In this document: positions 1-4,916 of the stretch, in pieces
Numbering within the stretch: the stretch's first letter is position 1
How the letters are laid out: each line of letters starts with the position of its first letter
Assembly (NCBI GenBank): GCA_046734415.1
Contig: JBKPRD010000210.1
Span: 1-5,985, forward strand
Source of the DNA: DATBLE01 sp046734415
Lineage (GTDB): Bacteria; Actinomycetota; Thermoleophilia; Gaiellales; Gaiellaceae
Length of the DNA stretch: 5,985 nucleotides
Direction: 5' to 3'
Made by a program: the position numbers and the translations under genes
The notes under the pieces: generated by a model
Seen by the model: only the letters and a program-made list of their open reading frames with translations
Told to the model about the DNA's origin: nothing
Database searches by the model: none

Positions 1-271
1 AGCGGTCCAGGACCTTGAAGGGCGCCTCGCCGCGCACGACGATGTTCAGGCGGCCGTCGTCGAATCGCTCGGTGACGTCGTCGATCCGCGCAGTACAGCC
101 GATCGAGCGGGCCCCCTCGTCGTCGCGCAGGACGACGCCGAAGGGCTCCCCCTGCTCCAGCGAGGTCCCGACCATCCGCTTGTACCGCTCCTCGAAGATG
201 TGGAGCGGGACCTGCTCCCCGGGGAGCAGCACCAGGGGCAGCTCGAAGATCGGAAGCTCGAGGCCCTCCAT
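1..271 (-). CDS. LON substrate-binding domain protein, N-terminal fragment (runs off window start)
   Basis: The minus strand encodes 90 codons from an ATG at 271-269 with no stop before the window edge, so the C-terminus is missing. The N-terminus reads MEGLELPIFELPLVLLPGEQ, followed by VPLHIFEERYKRMV. This is the signature opening of the LON N-terminal (peptidase S16 substrate-binding) domain: a hydrophobic strand, the LPGE turn, then PLHIFE-RY. Residues near 44-60 (FGVVLRDDEGARSIGCTARI) continue the beta-rich fold. In bacteria this domain occurs either at the front of Lon protease or alone in proteins of about 200 residues with no ATPase or protease part. The visible piece cannot separate the two, but the single-domain form is more common beside unrelated genes. 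It is divergent from the cyclase gene with only 24 bp between starts. The start is supported by a TAAGAT hexamer 8 nt upstream, with at most a weak G-run as ribosome site. Confidence 0.88.
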   Translation of the reverse strand, partial: MEGLELPIFELPLVLLPGEQVPLHIFEERYKRMVGTSLEQGEPFGVVLRDDEGARSIGCTARIDDVTERFDDGRLNIVVRGEAPFKVLDR

Positions 272-279
272 GACCCCCC

Positions 280-289
280 ATCTTAGGAT
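280..289. promoter_or_regulatory. Divergent overlapping -10 elements for the LON-domain and cyclase genes
   Basis: The ten bases ATCTTAGGAT are a palindrome at 8 of 10 positions. Read rightward, TAGGAT (284-289) lies 6 nt before the cyclase ATG at 296. Read leftward, TAAGAT (285-280) lies 8 nt before the LON-domain ATG at 271. Both fit the TANNNT -10 consensus and would start transcription at or within a few bases of the start codon, giving leaderless mRNAs. The two hexamers share the TA step at 284-285. No convincing -35 element is visible on either side. The start sites are inferred, not mapped. Confidence 0.55.
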
Positions 290-295
290 CCAGCG

Positions 296-1417
296 ATGCC
301 CGGTATTGACTTTGAGGCTGAGGGCCTGCTCGGCGACCTCGAGGGAAAGGCCCGCGAGGCGCGGCTGGCTCTGTTGCAGGAGCTGGCCGACCAGGGCGTA
401 TCCCTCGATGAGCTGAAGCGCGCGGTCGATGAGGACAGGCTGGTGCTCCTGCCGGTCGAGCGCGTCTTCGACGTGGGCGCCGACCGCTACACGGCATCCG
501 ACATCGCGGAGACGTCGGGTCTCGACCCCAAGTTCCTCGGACGCCTCCTCCAGGCTCTGGGGGCGCCGATCCCGGAGGACGATGACCGTGTCTACGCCGA
601 GACGGACGTGGAGGCGGCAAGGCGGGCGAAGCTGTTTCTCGATGCGGGCCTGCCGGAGGAAGGGGTCCTGGAGACCTCGCGCCTGATCGGCATCTCGATG
701 GCGAATCTCGCCGATGCCAACGTCGACCTGGTCGGCGAGGTGTTCACCGAGCCGGGCGTCGACGAGCGCGAGCTGGCGATGCGCTACGCGGCGGCCGCCG
801 AGACGATGGCGCCGCTGCTCGGCGAGACGCTGCTGCACGCGTACCGGATCCATCTGCGCGAGCGGATCCGCCAGGCGGTGATCACGGAAGCGGAGCTCGC
901 CGCGGGGAGGGTGTCGGGCTCGGACGAGGTGACGGTCGCGTTCGCCGATCTGGTCGGGTTCACGCGCCTGGGCGAATCGCTCGAGATCGAGCAGATCGGC
1001 GATCTCACCGGCAGGCTCTTCGAGCTGGCCACCGACGCAGCGCGGCCTCCGGTTCGGCTCGTGAAGATGATCGGCGACGCCGCGATGTTCGCCTCGCCGG
1101 AGTCCGAGCCGCTGGTCGAGGCGGTCCTCGGCTTGGTGGAATCGGCCGGTACGGAGGAGATCCCGCCCTTGCGGGCGGGAGTCGCGCGCGGACAGGCGCT
1201 CGGCCGCGGGGGGGACTGGTACGGCCGGCCGGTGAACCTCGCGGCGCGAATCACGAGCTTCGCCCGGCCGGACAGCGTCGTCGTTGATCAGTCCGTCAAG
1301 GACTCGATCACGCAGTCGAACGGACGGCCCTTCGACTTCTCCTTCGCCGGGAGGCGGCGCTTCAAGGGGATCGAGGGGGAGGTGCCGGTGCACCGCGTGC
1401 GCCGCGAGGAGCCCTAG
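296..1417 (+). CDS. Class III adenylate cyclase with N-terminal regulatory domain (Rv1264-like)
   Basis: This 373-residue protein probably makes cAMP from ATP in the cytoplasm. Residues about 1-200 match the adenylate cyclase regulatory domain type known from M. tuberculosis Rv1264. Within it, residues 64-90 (RYTASDIAETSGLDPKFLGR onward) look like a helix-turn-helix, followed by the helical stretch 104-140. The cyclase homology domain runs from about 210 to 366. Its six key residues are all visible: metal-binding D218 (VAFADLVGFT) and D261 (KMIGD), adenine-selecting K257 and D307 (GDWYG), and transition-state N314 and R318 (VNLAAR). The Lys/Asp pair argues for adenylate rather than guanylate cyclase, and the full set predicts an active homodimer. 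The C-terminus (FAGRRRFKGIEGEVPVHRV) is the usual ending. No membrane helices are seen. In Rv1264 the N-terminal domain inhibits catalysis in a pH-dependent way; the same control here is an inference. Confidence 0.93.
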   Translation: MPGIDFEAEGLLGDLEGKAREARLALLQELADQGVSLDELKRAVDEDRLVLLPVERVFDVGADRYTASDIAETSGLDPKFLGRLLQALGAPIPEDDDRVYAETDVEAARRAKLFLDAGLPEEGVLETSRLIGISMANLADANVDLVGEVFTEPGVDERELAMRYAAAAETMAPLLGETLLHAYRIHLRERIRQAVITEAELAAGRVSGSDEVTVAFADLVGFTRLGESLEIEQIGDLTGRLFELATDAARPPVRLVKMIGDAAMFASPESEPLVEAVLGLVESAGTEEIPPLRAGVARGQALGRGGDWYGRPVNLAARITSFARPDSVVVDQSVKDSITQSNGRPFDFSFAGRRRFKGIEGEVPVHRVRREEP

Positions 1418-1422
1418 ACCAG

Positions 1423-1433
1423 GGGTCAGACCC
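1423..1433. promoter_or_regulatory. Palindrome GGGTCAGACCC at the -35 position of the DksA-like gene
   Basis: Two perfect 5-bp arms (GGGTC and GACCC) flank a single A at 1428, starting 5 bp after the cyclase stop. With transcription assumed to start at 1460, the centre lies near -32, where a -35 hexamer would be expected. It could be a repressor or activator site, a dispersed genomic palindrome, or chance. Read as RNA it gives only a 4-bp stem with no U-run, so a terminator is unlikely. Confidence 0.25.
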
Positions 1434-1447
1434 TCGGCTGGCGCAAG

Positions 1448-1453
1448 TAGGAT
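1448..1453 (+). promoter_or_regulatory. -10 element TAGGAT, leaderless start of the DksA-like gene
   Basis: TAGGAT is followed by exactly 6 nt (CAACCC) and the ATG at 1460. The hexamer and spacing are the same as upstream of the cyclase gene. No Shine-Dalgarno sequence lies in the gap, which supports a leaderless transcript independent of the cyclase gene. Confidence 0.55.
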
Positions 1454-1459
1454 CAACCC

Positions 1460-1786
1460 ATGGACTCCGAACACGCACGCCAGCGCCTCGCCGAGGAGCG
1501 AGCACGGATCGAACGCGAGTTGGAGGGGCATGGGCAGGAGGAAGCGTCCGATGACCCCAAGGACAGCGGCGATCAGGCCAACGAGCTCGAGCAGACGGAC
1601 ACCGACAACGCGCTCCGTGCTGACCTGCGACAGACACTCGAGGCGATCGAGCGAGCGGAGTCCCGGCTGGAGGAGGGGACCTACGGCAAATCAGTCGTGA
1701 GCGGCGATCCCATCCCGGACGAACGCCTCGAGGCCATCCCCTGGGCCGACCGCAACGTGGGCGAAGAACCGGGCGGCCGCGGCTGA
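1460..1786 (+). CDS. DksA/TraR-like RNA polymerase-binding protein lacking all zinc-finger cysteines
   Basis: This acidic 108-residue protein has the DksA/TraR layout. A helix at 3-24 and a second helix at 47-72 form the presumed coiled coil, and a C-terminal segment (GTYGKSVVSGDPIPDERLEA, then IPWADRN) aligns with the family's C4 zinc finger. The tip between the helices carries D35-x-x-D38-x-A40, matching the DxxDxA motif that in E. coli DksA reaches into the RNA polymerase secondary channel. In the finger, the spacing C-x2-C-x17-C-x2-C falls on S78, S81, N99 and E102, and the protein has no cysteine at all, so it cannot bind zinc in the normal way. Flanking finger residues (GTYG, IP-ERLEA-P-A) remain. 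It probably modulates transcription initiation, but target promoters and any ppGpp dependence are unknown. The start is set by the ATG and the TAGGAT box. It lies 42 bp after the cyclase gene and ends at a hairpin. Confidence 0.85.
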   Translation: MDSEHARQRLAEERARIERELEGHGQEEASDDPKDSGDQANELEQTDTDNALRADLRQTLEAIERAESRLEEGTYGKSVVSGDPIPDERLEAIPWADRNVGEEPGGRG

Positions 1787-1829
1787 CATTCGGCCATCCC
1801 GGGCGGCAGCCCGGCCCGAATGGCCGATG
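1787..1829 (+). terminator. Compound stem-loop after the DksA-like gene, probable terminator
   Basis: The hairpin begins directly after the TGA stop. An inner perfect stem, CCGGGC (1799-1804) with GCCCGG (1809-1814), closes a GGCA loop. An outer stem pairs CGGCCAT (1791-1797) with ATGGCCG (1820-1826) and extends by CAT (1787-1789) with ATG (1827-1829) across a bulged T at 1790. That gives 16 base pairs in all with an asymmetric internal loop (1 nt against 5). Only a short T-run follows (CTTTACC), as is common in GC-rich actinobacteria. It could also catch antisense read-through from the convergent methyltransferase gene. Confidence 0.6.
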
Positions 1830-1831
1830 CT
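1826..1831 (+). promoter_or_regulatory. Possible -10 element GATGCT for the small membrane protein gene
   Basis: GATGCT lies 6 nt before the GTG at 1838, the same spacing as the two TAGGAT boxes. It matches TANNNT at the A and final T but not at the first base. It overlaps the end of the terminator hairpin. Weak evidence on its own. Confidence 0.25.
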
Positions 1832-1837
1832 TTACCC

Positions 1838-2095
1838 GTGGCAGGTTCGTCCAAGCACACCTCCTTCGTCCGCAGCGCCGCCAACCTCGACGGCCGCGAT
1901 GAGACCTACATGTCCCTGCTCGGCAAGCTGCTCGCGGCGATCGTCGCCACACTCTGGGGCGCCTCGCTGATCCTCGCCGGAGCTCTCGGCATCAGGCCGG
2001 GCACCAGCGTGGCCATGCTCACGGTGGCGATCGGAATCATCCTGATCCTGCTCGCGACCGATCAGGCGTGGCGAGCGATCCGCAAGCTCGGCTAG
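1838..2095 (+). CDS. Small two-helix membrane protein of unknown function
   Basis: From the GTG at 1838 this is an 85-residue protein. A polar N-terminus (1-27) is followed by a membrane segment at about 28-50 (LLGKLLAAIVATLWGASLIL onward), a short GIRPGTS turn, a second membrane segment at about 57-73 (SVAMLTVAIGIILILLA), and a basic tail ending RAIRKLG. I do not recognise the family. The frame is also open back to an ATG at 1820, but that start lies inside the terminator hairpin, and third positions are G/C-rich only from 1838 onward (about 21 of 24 codons up to Met25, against 3 of 6 before it). A shorter form from the ATG at 1910 (61 residues) would still contain both helices. Its stop overlaps that of the convergent methyltransferase gene. 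Confidence 0.62.
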   Translation: MAGSSKHTSFVRSAANLDGRDETYMSLLGKLLAAIVATLWGASLILAGALGIRPGTSVAMLTVAIGIILILLATDQAWRAIRKLG

Positions 2096-3000
2096 GCGCG
2101 GCGCGCCGAAACGAGCAGGTTGTAGAAGAGCTGCGGCGGCAGCCGCGGCTCCAGCACCTGGTTGTCGACCCGCTGCAGCGCCATGTAGCTCCGGAACGCG
2201 AACCGCCTCCATCTCCACGGCACCTCGTCCGGCTCGGCACTCGCCTCCAGCGTCCTCACCGTCCAGCCGTGGATCGAGGCGAGCAGTTCCTCGCCCTTCA
2301 CCCTGACCTCGCCCAGCCCGGCTTGGTCGCAGAACCGACGCAGGTCGCCGGGCGAGAAAGCGTGCACGTCCACCTCCGGCTCGAGGTCGTGACCGTTGTG
2401 ATCGGCCTCCGCCTCGTAGTCGCGGGCAGTTGCTCCGACGAGCCGCCGCCAGAGCGGCGCCGTGAGCAGCGCCGTCCGCTTGGGAATCGCGGCGAGGAAG
2501 TCCCCATACCGCGACGGCTCTCCGCAGAACGCCACCGTGCCACCCGGCCGGAGCACCCGCGCGAACTCCGAGAACGCCTGCCCGAGGTCCGGGATGTGGT
2601 GCAGCACGGCGTGCCCGTAGACGAGGTCAAAGCTTTCGTCGGCGAACGGAAGAGTCTCGGCCTCGGCCGCCGCGGTCTTGACCTTCAGTCCCAGCCGCTC
2701 CGCGTTCCCCTCCAGCGTCGCCAGCATCCCGGGCGAGATGTCGGTGGCGGTGGCCCGTTTGATCGCGCCGGCCTGCAGCAGGTTGAGCGAGAAGTAACCG
2801 GTCCCCGCGCCGATCTCGAGCGCATCGCCGAAGGGCGTCTCGGGCCAGCGCCCGAGCGCCTTCCGCAGCTTGCCGGTGACCTGCTCCTGGCCGATCTCCC
2901 CGAAGTCGATCCCCCACTTGGAGTCGTACGAGGCCGCCGCCACGTCGTGGTAGCGCTCGTTGACCTCCTTGATGTGCTCTGGACTCGCCGGGGCGGACAC
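2092..3000 (-). CDS. Class I SAM-dependent methyltransferase, last gene of the ABC transporter operon
   Basis: This 302-residue protein has the Rossmann-fold methyltransferase motifs in order: motif I LEIGAGTGYF (61-70), the acidic residue D87 in ATDIS that would hold the SAM ribose, motif II FDLVYGHAVLHHIPD (124-138), and the loop VLRPGG (149-154). This is the UbiE/Methyltransf_11 pattern. The acceptor is unknown. The C-terminal extension (about 240-302) is aromatic and basic (WRWRRFAFRSYMALQRVDNQ) and may bind the substrate or a membrane surface. The start is GTG; the only codons before it in this frame are seven that follow the permease stop, 21 bp upstream. No Shine-Dalgarno is visible, so translation may depend on coupling. 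Its place behind an export permease suggests it modifies the exported compound or a precursor, which is an inference. Confidence 0.88.
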   Translation of the reverse strand: MSAPASPEHIKEVNERYHDVAAASYDSKWGIDFGEIGQEQVTGKLRKALGRWPETPFGDALEIGAGTGYFSLNLLQAGAIKRATATDISPGMLATLEGNAERLGLKVKTAAAEAETLPFADESFDLVYGHAVLHHIPDLGQAFSEFARVLRPGGTVAFCGEPSRYGDFLAAIPKRTALLTAPLWRRLVGATARDYEAEADHNGHDLEPEVDVHAFSPGDLRRFCDQAGLGEVRVKGEELLASIHGWTVRTLEASAEPDEVPWRWRRFAFRSYMALQRVDNQVLEPRLPPQLFYNLLVSARRA

Positions 3001-3021
3001 GACGAGGGATCGTAGACGCGC

Positions 3022-3783
3022 CTACCTGTCGTAGGTCGCGATCGCTCTCAGCGAGAGACCGATCAGAACCACGCCCATGACCAGGATCACCGCGAGGCAG
3101 ACGAGGATCTTGTCCACCACCCAGCCGTCGATGATCAGCGACCGAATGCCGACGATCACATAGCTCACGGGGTTGATCCGAGCCAGCGTCTCCATCAGCG
3201 GCGAGAGCCGGTCGAACGGGACGAAGTTCGGTGTCAGGAAGAGCAGCGGGAAGAAGAGCAGGAAGCTGGTGTTGGTCGCCTGCACGTTCCGGGTGGTGAG
3301 CGCGACGAGGATCCCGAAGCCCGCGTAGGCGACCCCGAACAGCGACGCCAGGACAACGACGAGCACCGCGCCTGCCGGCCCGGATTCGACATGGGCGCCG
3401 AAGATGACGATTCCGACCAGCAGGACCAACGCCGAGGCGGCGAGGCCGCGGACCAGATCGGCGCCGAGTCGTCCGAGGATCAGCGATGTGCGGCGGATCG
3501 GCGCGACCAGGAGCTTGTCGAAGTAGCCGCTGTCGATCTCGGTCACCAGCGCCAACCCGGTGGTCGCGGTCGCCACCGCGAACATCAGCGACACCGGCAA
3601 CTGGAAGGCGACGTAGCTCTGCCCATTCAGCCACGGCGCGGTGTCCGCGTTGAAGGTCGTCTGGACCTGGCCGATATTGACCGCGAGGAAGAAGAGCGGG
3701 ATGAAGAGGGTGGGGATCGTCGCCTCCGGGTAGCGGAGGATCTCGCGGACCGAACGCCGCCCCAGCAGCAGGATCTCGGTCAT
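3022..3783 (-). CDS. ABC-2 type transporter permease (DrrB-like)
   Basis: This 253-residue integral membrane protein has about six hydrophobic segments, near residues 21-40, 58-80, 104-130, 137-162, 168-187 and 224-247, as expected for a half-size ABC-2 permease. The cytoplasmic stretch TEIDSGYFDKLLVAPIRR (81-98) is the conserved loop after the second helix that contacts the ATPase. FVPFDRLSPLMETLARINPV (187-206) followed by SYVIVGIRSL is the hallmark ABC-2 region before the last helix. Members of this family export drugs, polyketides, lipids or glycans; the substrate cannot be read from the sequence. Its ATG overlaps the ATPase stop in ATGA (3780-3783), so the two are translationally coupled and almost certainly form one complex, probably with two copies of each subunit. 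Confidence 0.92.
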   Translation of the reverse strand: MTEILLLGRRSVREILRYPEATIPTLFIPLFFLAVNIGQVQTTFNADTAPWLNGQSYVAFQLPVSLMFAVATATTGLALVTEIDSGYFDKLLVAPIRRTSLILGRLGADLVRGLAASALVLLVGIVIFGAHVESGPAGAVLVVVLASLFGVAYAGFGILVALTTRNVQATNTSFLLFFPLLFLTPNFVPFDRLSPLMETLARINPVSYVIVGIRSLIIDGWVVDKILVCLAVILVMGVVLIGLSLRAIATYDR

Positions 3784-4805
3784 GACGCCACCGCCCGCGC
3801 CGCGGCCTCATCCTGCTCGGCGCCCTCGTCCTCGCCATCGGTTCCGGCGCCCTCGAGCCGCCGCCCGGTCGCCTCCAGGAAGACGTCGTCCAGCGATGGC
3901 CGCGAAACGGAGATCGCCCCGACCTCGACGTCCCCGGCATCGAGCCGGCGGACGATCTCGGCGATCGACCCGGCGCCGTTCTCGACGAAGAGCGCAAGAG
4001 CATCCTGCTCGGCGATCACCCGGTCGAGGCCGGGCAGCGGGCCGATCACCTGCTGCGTGCGCTCCGCGTCCGCACCGTGCAGCTCCACGGAAACCACGTC
4101 CTTGCCGATCTGCCCCTTGAGGCTCTCCGGCGTCCCCTCGGCGACGATCTCGCCGGAGTCGATGATCGCCAGCCGCTCGCAGAGCTCATCCGCCTCCTCC
4201 AGGTACTGGGTCGTGAGGAAGATCGTGGTGCCGGTCGCGTTGATGCTGCGCACCTCGTCCCAGACCGTGAGGCGGGAGGCCGGGTCGAGGCCGGTCGTCG
4301 GCTCGTCGAGGAAGAGCACCTTGGGCTGGTGGACGAGGGCGCTTGCCAGATCGAGACGGCGCTTCATCCCGCCGGAATAGGTCTTGGTGCGGCGGTCCGC
4401 GGCGTCCGTCAGCCCGACCAGCTCGAGCAGCTCGTTGGCGCGATTGCGGGCCGCGGAGCCGGTGATCCCGTAGAGGCCGCATTGCAGCTCGAGCAACTCG
4501 CGGCCGGTCTGCACGGGGTCGAGGCCGATCTCCTGTAGCGCCACCCCGATGCTGCGCCGGACCTCGTCACCGTCGTCGACCACGTCATGACCAGCGACCA
4601 AGGCCGTGCCGCTGGTCGGGGGCAGCAACGTGCAGAGCATCCTGATCGTGGTGGACTTGCCCGCGCCGTTCGGGCCGAGGAAGCCGAAGATCTCGCCCTC
4701 CGCCACGCTGACATCCACACTGCGCACGGCCTCAATTCCGCCCTTGAAGGTGCGGGTCAGGCCACGAGCCTCGATGGCAGGGGCGTTCGCGTTGTCCTCG
4801 CTCAA
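3780..4805 (-). CDS. ABC transporter ATP-binding protein (DrrA-like)
   Basis: This 341-residue cytoplasmic ATPase powers the permease encoded next to it. Visible motifs are Walker A GPNGAGKS (44-51), Q-loop Q91, signature YSGGM (143-147), Walker B VLFLDEP (163-169) with catalytic E168, and D-loop GLDP (172-175). The H-loop position is glutamine (Q200 in LTTQYLEEAD), the usual state in the DrrA daunorubicin-resistance branch, so it is not evidence of a dead enzyme. After residue 220 comes the accessory C-terminal domain (DUF4162-like) ending SRPSLDDVFLEATGR, then an acidic tail (GEDEGAEQDE). The start is TTG; no ATG or GTG fits better, the protein begins as family members do (AIEARGLTRTF), and purine-rich ribosome-site sequence lies just upstream. 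First gene of the three-gene operon. Confidence 0.94.
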   Translation of the reverse strand: MSEDNANAPAIEARGLTRTFKGGIEAVRSVDVSVAEGEIFGFLGPNGAGKSTTIRMLCTLLPPTSGTALVAGHDVVDDGDEVRRSIGVALQEIGLDPVQTGRELLELQCGLYGITGSAARNRANELLELVGLTDAADRRTKTYSGGMKRRLDLASALVHQPKVLFLDEPTTGLDPASRLTVWDEVRSINATGTTIFLTTQYLEEADELCERLAIIDSGEIVAEGTPESLKGQIGKDVVSVELHGADAERTQQVIGPLPGLDRVIAEQDALALFVENGAGSIAEIVRRLDAGDVEVGAISVSRPSLDDVFLEATGRRLEGAGTDGEDEGAEQDEAAARAVAS

Positions 4806-4809
4806 CAGT

Positions 4810-4820
4810 CTTCCGTCCTT
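4810..4820 (-). promoter_or_regulatory. Ribosome binding site supporting the TTG start of the ABC ATPase
   Basis: Read on the minus strand, the segment is AAGGACGGAAG. GGAAG ends 4 nt and AAGGA ends 10 nt before the TTG at 4805. It is the clearest Shine-Dalgarno-like sequence in the window and supports a leadered transcript for this operon, unlike the likely leaderless genes around it. Confidence 0.5.
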
Positions 4821-4879
4821 GGGATTCCCCGTCTATGACCGAACCGGCGGCCGGAACTCATCGCTCGCGGCCAACTCGC

Positions 4880-4885
4880 ACTCTA
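4880..4885 (-). promoter_or_regulatory. Candidate -10 element TAGAGT for the ABC transporter operon
   Basis: On the minus strand TAGAGT (4885-4880) fits TANNNT and would give a 5' leader of roughly 65-70 nt before the TTG. No good -35 is seen. The 111-bp gap 4806-4916 between divergent genes must hold promoters for both directions; this is the best minus-strand match by eye. Confidence 0.25.
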
Positions 4886-4903
4886 CGAAAACGGCCCAGT
4901 CCC

Positions 4904-4909
4904 TAACTT
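4904..4909 (+). promoter_or_regulatory. -10 element TAACTT, probable leaderless start of the methyltransferase-GH57 operon
   Basis: TAACTT fits TANNNT and ends 7 nt before the GTG at 4917, so transcription would begin at or next to the start codon. The gap (CCCCGCG) holds no Shine-Dalgarno sequence. Confidence 0.45.
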
Positions 4910-4916
4910 CCCCGCG

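Noticed and set aside
1820..1837. ATG at 1820 as start of the small membrane protein
   Set aside because: It lies in the 3' arm of the terminator stem, and the six codons before 1838 lack the G/C third-position bias seen from 1838 on.
2068..3015. A 315-codon open frame on the plus strand opposite the first methyltransferase
   Set aside because: Its product is rich in Arg, Pro, Gly and Glu with no recognisable motif, and it lies over a methyltransferase with all motifs intact. Long antisense open frames are expected in GC-rich coding DNA.
2627..4003. A 458-codon open frame on the minus strand across the permease and parts of both neighbours
   Set aside because: It runs in a different frame of the same strand through three well-supported genes, has low-complexity Arg/Pro/Gly composition and no membrane or domain signature.
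4198..4212. ABC ATPase H-loop histidine replaced by glutamine as a sign of an inactive enzyme
   Set aside because: LTTQYLEEAD is the normal H-loop of DrrA-type ATPases; Walker A, signature, Walker B and the catalytic glutamate are all intact.
3391..4380. A 329-codon plus-strand open frame opposite the ABC transporter genes
   Set aside because: Highly charged, Ser/Arg-rich product with no motif, over two genes with complete ABC signatures.
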